Position numbers and translations under genes: made by a program. Below, piece after piece: positions 18,299 to 26,623 of a stretch of DNA of 64,000 nucleotides. The stretch is taken from the NCBI RefSeq assembly GCF_001953745.1, contig NZ_LWLN01000001.1:3286001-3350000 (forward strand), written 5' to 3'. The notes beneath the pieces are model-generated. The model did not search any database and was not told the origin of the DNA. It worked only from the letters and a program-made list of their open reading frames with translations. Within the stretch, counting starts at the first letter, position 1, and every line of letters starts with the position of its first letter. This stretch comes from Natrinema saccharevitans (lineage in GTDB: Archaea; Halobacteriota; Halobacteria; Halobacteriales; Natrialbaceae).

Positions 18299-18958
18299 GT
18301 GAAAAGCGACAGTGATCGAACTCGTCGTAGACTGCTCCGAACCGCCGGACTGACGGCGGCGACCGGCGTCCTCGCGGGGTGTCTGGAAGAGAGTACGACC
18401 GACGACCCCGGCGGCTCGACCGACGACGGCGATGGCGACGAACCCGATACGGGGGACGAGACCGATGGAGACGACGGGTCGGGAGCGGACGGATCCGACG
18501 GTGACGAGGCGTCTGACGGGGACGGTACCACCGACGCCGCCGACGCCGATTCGGAGACCGACCCAGAGGACGGGGAGACAGAACCGACCGAGACCGATCG
18601 CGAGTACGAGATCGAACCCGGAACGGAGATCCTGTTCGGCGGGGAGACCACCGAATGGGTCGGTCTCGAGCCGTCCGCGATCGAGGGGGTAGCGAACCCG
18701 ACGCTCGTTCTCGAGGCGGGCGAGGAGTACACGATCGGCTGGACCGAGGGAGACGGCGCCCAACACAACGTCGAAATCTGGGACGAAAACGAGGACGTCG
18801 TCGACGGCCTCGAGACCGAACTGGCCGCCGAGCCCGACGAGGGGCAGCGGCTGACGGTGACCGCCAGCGAGGAGATGGCCGCGTACGTCTGCCATCCGCA
18901 CACCATCACTATGCAGGGGACTATCCGGGTCCGAAGCGGCGAGTATCGTAGCTCTTGA
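18299..18958 (+). CDS. Second halocyanin-type copper lipoprotein with long acidic linker, 219 aa
   Basis: A GTG start (18299) begins a Tat lipoprotein signal (RTRRRLLRTAGLTAATG, then LAGC). A linker of about 80 residues, almost only Asp, Glu, Gly, Ser and Thr, follows, then a cupredoxin domain with ligands in AQHNVEIW and VCHPHTITMQG. The paralogue at 17659 has a much shorter linker, so the two may reach different partners across the surface layer. The TTTTTAG box is about 28 nt upstream. The last codons and the stop TGA lie inside family 2 repeat copy 2, so the C-terminus YRSS is encoded by the repeat. Confidence 0.9.
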   Translation: MKSDSDRTRRRLLRTAGLTAATGVLAGCLEESTTDDPGGSTDDGDGDEPDTGDETDGDDGSGADGSDGDEASDGDGTTDAADADSETDPEDGETEPTETDREYEIEPGTEILFGGETTEWVGLEPSAIEGVANPTLVLEAGEEYTIGWTEGDGAQHNVEIWDENEDVVDGLETELAAEPDEGQRLTVTASEEMAAYVCHPHTITMQGTIRVRSGEYRSS

Positions 18959-19028
18959 AACGATTCACACACCGATCGCAACGCTGTCCTGCGATCGGAT
19001 GTACATTGATTTTCAAGAGCTACTATAG
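18944..19028. repeat. Family 2 palindromic repeat, copy 2
   Basis: About 85 bp; the arms GTAGCTCTTGAAA and TTTCAAGAGCTAC pair perfectly, and an inner CCGATCGCA/TGCGATCGG stem pairs too. It resembles copies 1 and 3, but the arm sequence CTCTTG/CAAGAG differs from their CCGCTG/CAGCGG on both sides, so pairing is kept. It contains the TGA of the preceding halocyanin gene. Confidence 0.82.
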
Positions 19029-19180
19029 TTCGATCGCCCTCGAGCGGCGAGCGCGTCCCCGATCGAGCCGTTCCGCCTGCCCGCGTCGGGGTGCCTTCCC
19101 GCCGGTGCTCCGCACTCTCAGGATGGCATCAAAAGTACCATACCGCCTCGCTTCGCAGTAGCCCGTATCAGGTGATTTCC

Positions 19181-20293
19181 GTGACCGAAAAACGCGAATA
19201 CACGGCCGACTACCCCGACAAGACGCTGTATATCCCGGGTCCGACCGAGGTGCGCGAGGACGTCATCGAGGCGATGTGCGAGCCGATGTTCGGCCATCGC
19301 ATGGACCGGATGACCGACCTCTATACGACCATCGTCGAGGACACCAAGGAGTTCCTCGGCACCGACAACGAGGTCGTCATCCTGACCGGCTCGGGCACGG
19401 AGTTCTGGGAGGCCTCGACGCTCAACCTCGTCGACGAGAACATCCTCGTCCCGACCTGTGGCAGCTTCAGCGAGCGCCACGCCAACGTGGCCGAGCGGCT
19501 GGGCAAAGACGTCGACCGCCTCGAGTACGACTGGGGGCAGGCGATCAAACCGGAGGATATCCGCGAGACGCTCGAGGAGAGCGACAAACACTACGACGTC
19601 GTCGCGACGGTCATGAACGAGTCCTCGACGGGCGTGCGCAACCCCATCGAGGAGATCGGCGACGTCGTCGCCGAGTATCCGGACACCTACTTCGTCGTCG
19701 ACGCCGTCTCCTCGCTGGGCGGGGACTACGTCGACATCGACGAACACAATATCGACGTCATCTTCGCGTCGACCCAGAAGGCGTTCGCGATGCCCCCCGG
19801 ACTCGCGGTCTGTGTCGTCAGCGACGACGCCTACGAGCGCGAACTCGAGAAGGACTCCGCGTCGTGGTACGGCGGCTTCCAGCGGACGATCGACTACTAC
19901 GAGCGGAAGGGCCAGACCCACTCCACGCCGGCGATCCCGATCATGCTCGCGTATCGCAAGCAGATGAAACACATGCTCTCCGAGGGTCACGACGCCCGGG
20001 ACGAGCGCCACCGCGAGATGGCCGAGTACACCCGCGAGTGGGCCCGCGACCACTTCGACATGTTCCCCGAGGAAGGGTACGAATCGCAGACGGTGTCCTG
20101 CATCGAGAACACGCAGGGCATCGACGTTGCCGAGACCATCGAGGCCGTCTCCGAGGAGTACGACTTCGTCTTCTCGAACGGCTACGGCTCGCAACTCGGC
20201 GAGAAGACGTTCCGCATCGGCCACATGGGAGAACACGACCTCGAGTCGATCAAGGAGTTGACCGACGCGATCGAAGACGTCGCCGGGCTGTAG
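19181..20293 (+). CDS. Class V aminotransferase (serine-pyruvate / alanine-glyoxylate type), 370 aa
   Basis: A PLP enzyme of fold type I. Family features: PGPTEVREDVIEAM at the N-terminus, GSGTEFWEASTLN in the PLP-phosphate region, DAVSSLGGDYVDI with the Asp that pairs with the pyridine nitrogen, and the PLP Lys in ASTQKAFAMPPGL. It probably transfers the amino group between alanine or serine and glyoxylate or a keto acid; the true substrate pair is unknown. I chose the GTG at 19181 (VTEKREYTADYPDK) over the ATG at 19091; a GGTGA Shine-Dalgarno-like site ends about 5 nt before it, unusual in this window. Proximity to serine genes is loose. Confidence 0.9.
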   Translation: MTEKREYTADYPDKTLYIPGPTEVREDVIEAMCEPMFGHRMDRMTDLYTTIVEDTKEFLGTDNEVVILTGSGTEFWEASTLNLVDENILVPTCGSFSERHANVAERLGKDVDRLEYDWGQAIKPEDIRETLEESDKHYDVVATVMNESSTGVRNPIEEIGDVVAEYPDTYFVVDAVSSLGGDYVDIDEHNIDVIFASTQKAFAMPPGLAVCVVSDDAYERELEKDSASWYGGFQRTIDYYERKGQTHSTPAIPIMLAYRKQMKHMLSEGHDARDERHREMAEYTREWARDHFDMFPEEGYESQTVSCIENTQGIDVAETIEAVSEEYDFVFSNGYGSQLGEKTFRIGHMGEHDLESIKELTDAIEDVAGL

Positions 20294-20358
20294 CTACGCT
20301 CGAGGACGTTGGACCTGTCGGCCGTTTTTGATTCGAGATTTTCGTCGTGGATCGGCGA

Positions 20359-20855
20359 TTAGGCGAACAGCCCCCAGAGCCACTCGAAGGTGTCCGCGAT
20401 CAGGTCCACGATCCGCTCGAGTATCGCCAACGGCCCACCGCCGTCGAGGAGGCCGCTGTCACCGTCGACCTCGGGGTCGGCACCGAGCGCCCGCGGGGCC
20501 GGCACCGAGCGCCCGCGGGGCGTTCACGAGTCCGTGGCCCTCCGCGCACGCTCCGAGTCCCGCCTCCGCCGACTCAGTGAGGGCGACGCTGACCGCCGCA
20601 CTCGGTTCCGGTCCCGCTTCCTCGCGGCTCTCCCAGACGAGCGCCGCGACGCCGGTGACGAACGGACAGGCCATACTCGTCCCGCTCGCCTGCGCGTACC
20701 GGTTGTCGACGGCCGTCGAGTCGATCTCCGTTCCCGGGGCCAACAGGTCGACGGCCGACCCGACGCTGCTGTAGGACGCCAGCGTCTCGTCCTCAAGAAC
20801 ATCGAGATTCGATTCGTACGGACGCGACTCTCGATATCGCGTTCTCCGGTGGAAC
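20359..20855 (-). pseudogene. Broken subtilisin-like (S8) protease, C-terminal part
   Basis: The reading frame begins at the edge of a family 2 repeat and holds only the end of a subtilase: SSVGSAVDLLAPGTEI, then the catalytic-Ser motif GTSMACPFVTGVAALVW. The catalytic Asp and His regions are absent. A 22-bp tandem duplication (20478-20521) shifts the frame and gives the early stop at 20459. Removing one unit restores a sensible tail, ending IADTFEWLWGLFA with a TAA at 20359. So the gene has lost its 5' two-thirds and is also frameshifted. Intact relatives are secreted Tat-dependent halolysins. Confidence 0.85.
20478..20521. repeat. Perfect 22-bp tandem duplication in the S8 pseudogene
   Basis: Two identical units of CGGCACCGAGCGCCCGCGGGGC (written here as CGGCACCGAG plus CGCCCGCGGGGC) at 20478-20499 and 20500-20521. 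Because 22 is not a multiple of three, one extra unit shifts the protease reading frame. Identity of the units suggests a recent event. Confidence 0.9.
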
Positions 20856-20941
20856 CTATAGTAGCCGCTGAAAGTCATTGCGCACCTAATCGCACGACAG
20901 CGTTGCGATCAGTGTGTAACTCGTTTCAGCGGCTACTATAG
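20856..20941. repeat. Family 2 palindromic repeat, copy 3
   Basis: An 86-bp element with ends CTATAGTAGCCGCTGAAA and TTTCAGCGGCTACTATAG that pair perfectly over 18 bases, with an inner ATCGCA/TGCGAT stem. It sits exactly at the truncated 5' edge of the S8 protease pseudogene. Confidence 0.87.
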
Positions 20942-20966
20942 TTCATGCGATCGTCGGCGAGTGAGT

Positions 20967-21019
20967 GGTTCGAAGAACCCGAACGACGCCGTTCGCCGCG
21001 AGCGCCGCATGGCGCTCGC
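20967..21019. other. Hairpin-rich intergenic block downstream of eIF1A
   Basis: Two perfect short hairpins: GGTTC-GAA-GAACC (20967-20979) and GCGAGCGCC-GCAT-GGCGCTCGC (20998-21019). They are followed by GAACGAAGTGAGTG, a motif like that in the hairpin block at 30331-30524. No coding capacity is convincing here. It may be a repeated non-coding or structured sequence. Confidence 0.4.
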
Positions 21020-21079
21020 GGGCCGACGACTGACTCGGACCGAACGAAGTGAGTGGAGAGGAAGGAGGAGCGCTTTTAT

Positions 21080-21130
21080 ACTAAATTTTGCCGAGGGCCG
21101 CCTACGGCGGCCCGCAGAGACAAATTTAGT
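21080..21130 (-). terminator. Hairpin just after the eIF1A stop codon
   Basis: Outer arms ACTAAATTT/AAATTTAGT (9 bp) and inner arms GGGCCGCC/GGCGGCCC around TAC. The element begins two bases after the eIF1A TAG on the minus strand. A 3'-end structure or terminator is the simplest reading; there is no long T run after it. Confidence 0.55.
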
Positions 21131-21131
21131 T

Positions 21132-21422
21132 CTACTGAATGTGGCCTTCTTCGCGAAGCTGGTCGGCCTCGCTTTTCTCGTAGCGCCAGGTGATGTCGGC
21201 CTTCTCGTCCTGCCAGTCCCAGGGTTCGACCAACACGACGTCGTCCTCGCGGATCCAGATGCGCTTTTGCATCTTCCCGGGAATCCGTGCGGTGCGTTCG
21301 GTGCCGTCGGCACAGCGTACCTTGACTCGATTCGCCCCGAGCATGTTCGTGACGGTCGCGAAGACCTCGTCGTCCTCGGGCATCCGGAGGTTCTTCCGAC
21401 CGCCCTCGCCGTCGTCGCTCAT
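21132..21422 (-). CDS. eif1A: Translation initiation factor aIF-1A, 96 aa
   Basis: This small OB-fold (S1-like) protein binds the A site of the small ribosomal subunit and helps start-codon selection. The sequence covers the normal length. Typical segments are [38 protein letters not shown] and [20 protein letters not shown]; the last helical bit is [21 protein letters not shown] box about 28 nt upstream fits a leaderless mRNA. A strong hairpin follows the stop. Haloarchaea often have two eIF1A genes; the other is not in view. Confidence 0.97.
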   Translation of the reverse strand: MSDDGEGGRKNLRMPEDDEVFATVTNMLGANRVKVRCADGTERTARIPGKMQKRIWIREDDVVLVEPWDWQDEKADITWRYEKSEADQLREEGHIQ

Positions 21423-21557
21423 GGCCGCAGGTTGGCGGTCGAGGGGTTTAACGCTTTACTGATAGCGCGACGGAACCGCTAGCCGTTGCGGTCGCGACCC
21501 GCTCGATCGGTCCCCGAAACCACGCCGCTTATTTCGCTCGGCTCTGCAACCCAGCGT

Positions 21558-21737
21558 ATGCTCCGTAATCTCGGCGCGCTCGGTCTCGTCGGTATCGTCC
21601 TCTTGCTCGCGGGGATCGGCCTCATCGCGTACGCGAACTGGATCGTCGCCGTCGGGATCGCGCTGGTACTGGCCGGGCTCGGGCTCGTCGTCAGGTCCCT
21701 GATCTCCGGCATGCTCCAGAGCTTCGGCATGTTCTGA
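21558..21737 (+). CDS. Small two-helix membrane protein, 59 aa
   Basis: Almost the whole protein is hydrophobic: ALGLVGIVLLLAGIGLIAYA and WIVAVGIALVLAGLGLVV form two membrane helices joined by a short turn, with a short tail. The codon pattern is haloarchaeal and the ATG at 21558 is the only sensible start; the upstream extension to 21486 is arginine-rich and looks non-coding. Short proteins of this type are common and uncharacterised in haloarchaea. Confidence 0.72.
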   Translation: MLRNLGALGLVGIVLLLAGIGLIAYANWIVAVGIALVLAGLGLVVRSLISGMLQSFGMF

Positions 21738-21796
21738 CGGCCTCGTGCCCCCGACTCGGCTCAAGCGTTTTGCGTCTGCGTCTCGTCGGTTCCGGT

Positions 21797-22051
21797 ATGG
21801 GACCGACGCTTCACTACTACGATCTCGTGTTGATCGCGATCGCGGCGAGTCTCGGAACCGGTGCCCTCGTCGGCTACGCGACGCCGGTACCGTCGCCGCT
21901 GGCTATCCTCGGCCTCGGAGTCGTCGCCATCGCCTTCATCGGGCACGCGCTGTTTGTCAACGGCCCGGTCGACGACGCCGAGGACCTCGGCGAGGAGGTC
22001 GACCTGGAGGAGGTTCCGCAGGTGCTGTCGCCGACCGAGTCGGCGGACTGA
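21797..22051 (+). CDS. Small membrane protein, 84 aa
   Basis: Two hydrophobic helices (YYDLVLIAIAASLGTGALVG and LAILGLGVVAIAFIGHALFV) are followed by an acidic tail (DDAEDLGEEVDLEEVPQVL). The ATG at 21797 (MGPTLHYYDL) is preferred over 21770. The gene ends six bases from the stop of the convergent DUF460 gene. Function unknown. Confidence 0.75.
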   Translation: MGPTLHYYDLVLIAIAASLGTGALVGYATPVPSPLAILGLGVVAIAFIGHALFVNGPVDDAEDLGEEVDLEEVPQVLSPTESAD

Positions 22052-22057
22052 TCTCGA

Positions 22058-24034
22058 TCAGACCTCGTTGTCGCCGGCCCGGTGTTCGCTGATGAGCTGG
22101 TCGACCATCGAGGCCTTGCGCTGTTTCCGTCGCTCGCGGGCCCGGTCGTGCCAGTCGTCGACGACGGCCTCGACGTCGTCCTCGCGGGCGACTGCGAGCT
22201 CGTCGACCTCCTGCATCGCCACGTCGTCGGCGGGACCGACGGGAATCTCGGCCTCGAAGAGGATCTCGTCGGCGATCTCCGAGAGCCCGCCGTCCTTGAG
22301 GATCACGCGGGGGTCGAACTCCGCCACGAGCTGGGCCGTCGAGCGACCCGCGCCGCTCGCGTCCCGGATGTACACCACGTCGCCGCTGACGATCCCGTAC
22401 TGCTCGTCGGCCTCGCGGATCGCGCCCTTGGTGAACTTCTCGACGATCTTGACAGGGACCAGCCCCTCCTTCTCCGCCGAGACGTCGCTGAAGTTCGAGT
22501 GATCGAGCTTCCAGAGCGCCTTCATGCGCTCGACTTTCTTCTCGAGCGTCTCGACTTCTTCACGGGCCTCGTCGCGCTCGCGTTCCAGACGGGTGGCCTT
22601 TCGCTCGAGCCGGCTGACCTCGCGGTCCTTGCGCACCTGCGTGCGTTCCTCGCGTCGGGCCAGCGAGAGTTCGGATTCGAGTTCGTCGATGCGGTCGTCG
22701 CGGTCCTCGAGGCGGCCCTCGAGGGTCTCGACGTGTGACTGGAGGCGTTCGACCTGTCGCTCCAAGTCCTTGATCCGCCGTTCCTCCTCGGTGAGTTCGC
22801 GGGGCTCGTGTTCGGTGGTCTCGTCGTCCTCGCCGTCGTCGTCGTCGGTCAGGTCGGTCAGGACGGCCTCGACGCTCTCCTCGCCGGCGACGACGCGGGC
22901 GGTGACCTTCCCGCGGTCGATCCCCGGCGGCAGCTTGTTCGCGATCCGCTCGAACTGATCCGCGTGGTCGTCGATGGCATAGAGCGCGGCGGCCATCGCG
23001 TCGCGCTGGTGGTCGTCGTCGTAGGGCTGCTCGCGCGTGCGGTGCTGTTTCTCGTCGACCGGGAGGTCGCTGTCCGGCGTCCAGCCGGCGGCGTCGAAGC
23101 TCCGGCGGAACTTCTCGACGGTCTCGGGCATCGGCGTCACGTCCGCGGCGACGATGACCGGCCGGCCGCGCTCGACGATCCACTCGATCACGTCGGCGGT
23201 GTCGCTGGTCCGGGAACTCCAGACGTCCAACACCTCCCCCTCGAGGGAGACGATGGCGACGGCGGTCGTCGTCCCGGGGTCGATGCCGACGACGACGTGA
23301 TCGCGCCGCTTCGCGAGCGGGCGGAATTCGATGCCGTCCCGTCGTTCCCGTTCGATCTCGACGCGGACGTCGCCCGACCGGTTGCGCGAGACGGGGATGT
23401 CCTGTGGCCGCGCTTCGACGGTGAAGACGGCGTTGGCGAAGCCCCCGTAGGCCTCCCGGACCTCGCGCTCGTAGGCGAGGTTCGCGTCCTCGAGTTCGGC
23501 CTCGACCTCGCGGGCCCGCTTTCTGACCGAGCCGTGGATGCGACGGGTGTAGCGGTCCTCGCTCCAGCCGCCGCTGCCTGTCGAGCGGCCGCGAGCGACC
23601 TTGACTTCGGTCGTGTCGGTGAAGGCCGAGACCTCGTGGCCGACGTTGTGGGCGGCCAGCCGGGCCGCGGCCTCGGCTTCCTGCATCGGATCCTTCCCGT
23701 AGGGGATACCGTGGCGTTTCGCGACCCGCGAGAGGGGTTCGGGCTGCTCGGCACCCGTCACCTGAACGAGCATGGTGTCGGCTGGCAGCGATCCCAGAAA
23801 GTGGATGAGCTGGTCTTTGTCGGCGGCCAGCTCGTACATGTTGTCGGTCGCGACGATCGCCGGCTCCTCGTCGTCGATCAGTCGCCGGAGTTTCCGGTGG
23901 GTGACGACATCCCGGGTGACGTCGTCGCCGTCGTAGACGGCCAGTGCGTACGATGGCGCGTCGCCGCGTACGTCACCGCTCTGGATGTCGACACCGAAGA
24001 CGACTGCATCGAGCGCACTCGTTCGGGTACTCAC
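22058..24034 (-). CDS. DUF460 family protein (RNase H-like fold plus coiled coil), 658 aa
   Basis: The protein matches the archaeal DUF460 family (COG2433), whose role is unknown. An N-terminal domain (GVDIQSGDVRGDAPSYALAV) and a central RNase H/RuvC-like segment (VVGIDPGTTTAVAIVSLEG) suggest a nuclease-like fold. A long charged coiled coil (about residues 390-520: RQVERLQSHVETLEG and similar) and a C-terminal globular part follow. I chose the GTG at 24034 (VSTRTSALDAVVFGVDIQS) because a TTTATAG box is about 27 nt upstream; the open frame beyond it to 24346 runs into repeat D and RNase Z and is not coding. Some members are suspected RNA- or DNA-processing enzymes; that is inference. Confidence 0.88.
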   Translation of the reverse strand: MSTRTSALDAVVFGVDIQSGDVRGDAPSYALAVYDGDDVTRDVVTHRKLRRLIDDEEPAIVATDNMYELAADKDQLIHFLGSLPADTMLVQVTGAEQPEPLSRVAKRHGIPYGKDPMQEAEAAARLAAHNVGHEVSAFTDTTEVKVARGRSTGSGGWSEDRYTRRIHGSVRKRAREVEAELEDANLAYEREVREAYGGFANAVFTVEARPQDIPVSRNRSGDVRVEIERERRDGIEFRPLAKRRDHVVVGIDPGTTTAVAIVSLEGEVLDVWSSRTSDTADVIEWIVERGRPVIVAADVTPMPETVEKFRRSFDAAGWTPDSDLPVDEKQHRTREQPYDDDHQRDAMAAALYAIDDHADQFERIANKLPPGIDRGKVTARVVAGEESVEAVLTDLTDDDDGEDDETTEHEPRELTEEERRIKDLERQVERLQSHVETLEGRLEDRDDRIDELESELSLARREERTQVRKDREVSRLERKATRLERERDEAREEVETLEKKVERMKALWKLDHSNFSDVSAEKEGLVPVKIVEKFTKGAIREADEQYGIVSGDVVYIRDASGAGRSTAQLVAEFDPRVILKDGGLSEIADEILFEAEIPVGPADDVAMQEVDELAVAREDDVEAVVDDWHDRARERRKQRKASMVDQLISEHRAGDNEV

Positions 24035-24151
24035 AGGAGGGCGTAGGGACGAGGCGGCTATAAATCCGACGCGGGTTCGCAGTATGTCGATCGAACGTGC
24101 GCTCTCGTCGCCGACAGACGAGCGGTTTCGATCGGCCGCGAGTCGTCTCTC

Positions 24152-24224
24152 ATACGGTTTGCTGCCCCGTTGGGGCCGCAGGGCGGTCGCGGTCCCGCCA
24201 GCGACGACGGACAGGAAACCGTCT
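24152..24224. repeat. Family 1 palindromic repeat, copy D
   Basis: The shortest copy (73 bp): ATACGGTTTGCTGCCCCG at the left; GACAGGAAACCGTCT at the right. The inner core (GCCGCAGGGCGGTCGCGGTCC) is degraded relative to the others. The right end is directly next to the RNase Z stop codon (TAG, minus strand, 24225-24227), with no base between. Confidence 0.7.
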
Positions 24225-25163
24225 CTACTCGCTGTCGGGATACGGAATCTCGAGGCGATCCCCGTCGTCGGGAACGAACACGGCGTCGGGATCGCCGGTG
24301 AAGACCTCGCGGGCCTGCGACTCGTGATCGGCGGTAGAGCCGGCATAGCGCGAGGAGAGATGCATCAGTGCGAGCCGGTCCGCACCCGCTCGGTTCGCCA
24401 TCTCGGCGGCCTGTCTCGCGGTGGCGTGGGCGGTCTCGGCCGCCCGATCGGCCATGTCGTCGGCGAAGGTGCCGTCGTGGATCAGCAGGTCGGGATCCTC
24501 GGCGGCCGTGATCGTCGCCTCGGTCGGACGGGTGTCGCCGGTGTAGACGATCGATCGGCCGGGACGGGGATCGCCGACGACCTGTTCGGGGTCGACGACG
24601 GTCCCGTCCTCGAGTTCGACCGACTCGCCCTCGTGGAGTTTCGAGAACGCAGGGCCGACGGGGACGCCGAGTTCCTCGGCGCGCTCGCGGTCGAATCGGC
24701 CCTTGCGGTCGTCCTCGACGAGGGCGTAGCCGACCGAACGGGTGTCGTGGTCGGTCTCGAACGCCCGGATTTCGTACTCGTCGGCGCGGTAGGCGACGTC
24801 GCCGGCCCCGACCTCGTTGATCCGCACGGGAAACGAGGGGCGGTTTCCGAGGGCGGTGACCAGTTCCGTGATCCGCTGGCGCGTGCCGTGGGGGGTGTGG
24901 ATCGCCAGCGGTTCCTCGCGGTCGTTGAACGCCATCGTCTGCAGCAGGCCCGGGATTCCGAGGACGTGATCCCCGTGGCAATGCGTGACGAACAGCTGCG
25001 AGACGGAAAACCCCGTACTGAACCGCATCATCTGGCGCTGTGTCCCCTCGCCGGCGTCGAACAGCAACTCCTCGCCCTCGCGGGCGACGAAGACGCTGCT
25101 CGGATTCCGGTCGGTCGTCGGGATCGCCCCGGCCGTCCCCAGAAACGTCACGCGCAGTGGCAT
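24225..25163 (-). CDS. rnz: Ribonuclease Z (tRNA 3'-end processing), 312 aa
   Basis: This metallo-beta-lactamase-fold endonuclease removes the 3' trailer from tRNA precursors. The zinc motif is THCHGDHVLGIPGLL. Other family parts are VTFLGTAGAIPTTDRNPSS at the N-terminus, IVYTGDTRPTEAT with the metal-ligand Asp, and ALMHLSSRY with the final His. Residues about 150-200 contain the flexible exosite arm. The ATG at 25163 (MPLRVTFLG) fits the family and has TTTAGT about 27 nt upstream; the TTG at 25169 is less likely. Repeat D follows the stop directly. Confidence 0.96.
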   Translation of the reverse strand: MPLRVTFLGTAGAIPTTDRNPSSVFVAREGEELLFDAGEGTQRQMMRFSTGFSVSQLFVTHCHGDHVLGIPGLLQTMAFNDREEPLAIHTPHGTRQRITELVTALGNRPSFPVRINEVGAGDVAYRADEYEIRAFETDHDTRSVGYALVEDDRKGRFDRERAEELGVPVGPAFSKLHEGESVELEDGTVVDPEQVVGDPRPGRSIVYTGDTRPTEATITAAEDPDLLIHDGTFADDMADRAAETAHATARQAAEMANRAGADRLALMHLSSRYAGSTADHESQAREVFTGDPDAVFVPDDGDRLEIPYPDSE

Positions 25164-25440
25164 CGCCAAAGGATCCGCGGGCCGCGACTAAACCGCCTTC
25201 GGATCGCTCGAGGGTGTCGCTCTGTCACACTGGTTCGTGGTAGGCAGTGACAAACATCGTGACCGGGGCGTGCCGGTCGAGCCTCGAGTCGACGCTCGGA
25301 CGGACCCGTCGCCGACAGGCCTCGCGAACTGTGGTAAGCGGTGACTATTCGGAGAAACCGATTCGAACCGGTTTGCCGTCCTGCGAACGGACGACGCGTT
25401 TTACCACCGTCGACCCCAAGGGGGAGACGACGACCCCCAG

Positions 25441-26559
25441 ATGAGCCCGCAACTGACGTTCGGCACGGTAAAGCGGATCGGCGCGATCCTGCTGGCGATC
25501 GCGATCGTCCTCGCCGCCGGGATCGTGGTCGGGCAGGCCCCCGCCATCTTCGGCGTCGAGGAGGATCCCGAGGCGTCGATCACGTTCGAGGATCAACAGG
25601 GCAACGGCACCGCGGTCACGATCCGCGAGGTCTCGCTCTCGGAGGGCGGCTACGTCGTCGTCACCGACGGCGGCGACGAGCCGCTCGCGGTCTCGGATCG
25701 GCTCGAGGCCGGCACCCACGAGAACGTTACCGTCGAGCGCGCGGACGACGGGACCCGCGAACTCGTCGGCCAGCTGACGGCGACGGTCCACCGGGACACC
25801 TCGGAGCAGGACGGGTACGCCTACGACGACACCGACGGCGAGGAGGACCGGCCCTACCTCGAGGCCGGGTTCCCGGTCAGCGACACCGCGACGGTGACCA
25901 CGAGCGAGGCGGACGCGCTGGGCGATTCGTTCGCCGTCGGGTCGATCGACGCGCCCGCGACCGCGACGACCAACGAGACGATCCGGGTGAACGCGACGGT
26001 CCGCAACCCGACCGAGTTCCAGACCCAACAGCCGGTCGAAGTCCGTATCGATGGCACCGTGTTCGAACGCCAGGTTCTGGAACTCGAGGGCGGCGAGTCC
26101 CGAACCGTCACCTTCGAGACCGACACGAGCGGCGCGCCGCCGGGCGAGCGGACGATCGGCGTCTACACCGACGCAGACGGCGCGGTCGCGGACATCGATC
26201 TCGAGTTCCACACGGACCCGAGCGTCGCGGTCGAGAACGCGAGCGACGAGCGCGTGACGGTCTCGACGGCGACTCCCGAAACCGGATTCGTCGCCGTCGA
26301 GGGCGACGGGACGGTTCTCGGGACCAGTGACGAACTCGAGCCCGGCGAACACGAGAACGTGACGGTCGAACTCGACGGGAACGCGTCGATCGGCGAGGAC
26401 GACGAACTGACGGCTGCCCTCTACGCGGGCTCGCCGGACGATGCCGACGCGGCGTCGCCGATCGAGTTCGAGGGCGAGCCGGTCGAAACGACGTTCGCGA
26501 TCGCGGACGCGAGAGACGGCGCGGACGACGGCGGCGGAAACGAGTCCGACGGCGGGTAG
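25441..26559 (+). CDS. Membrane-anchored surface protein with duplicated domain, 372 aa
   Basis: One hydrophobic segment near the N-terminus (GAILLAIAIVLAAGIVVG) anchors an outside domain. Two related modules, near residues 45-125 and 260-350, share the pattern GGYVVVTD...RLEAGTHENVTVE / TGFVAVEGD...ELEPGEHENVTVELD. They resemble the haloarchaeal DUF7282-type module (from memory, not checked). Between them a CARDB-like beta domain (DSFAVGSIDAPATATTNET, then ATVRNPTEF) is seen. Several N-x-T/S sequons are present, as in glycosylated cell-surface proteins. The C-terminus is Gly/Asp-rich. Function unknown, probably structural. Confidence 0.78.
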   Translation: MSPQLTFGTVKRIGAILLAIAIVLAAGIVVGQAPAIFGVEEDPEASITFEDQQGNGTAVTIREVSLSEGGYVVVTDGGDEPLAVSDRLEAGTHENVTVERADDGTRELVGQLTATVHRDTSEQDGYAYDDTDGEEDRPYLEAGFPVSDTATVTTSEADALGDSFAVGSIDAPATATTNETIRVNATVRNPTEFQTQQPVEVRIDGTVFERQVLELEGGESRTVTFETDTSGAPPGERTIGVYTDADGAVADIDLEFHTDPSVAVENASDERVTVSTATPETGFVAVEGDGTVLGTSDELEPGEHENVTVELDGNASIGEDDELTAALYAGSPDDADAASPIEFEGEPVETTFAIADARDGADDGGGNESDGG

Positions 26560-26623
26560 CCGACCCCGCTCGGCCGCCGACTAACCGACCGATTCTTACC
26601 CGCCTGTCCCCTATCGGCTGGCG

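Noticed and set aside
22808-24046. Long plus-strand frame, 412 codons, antisense to the DUF460 gene
   Set aside because: Only Gly/Val/Asp/Arg-rich shadow sequence; no motif.
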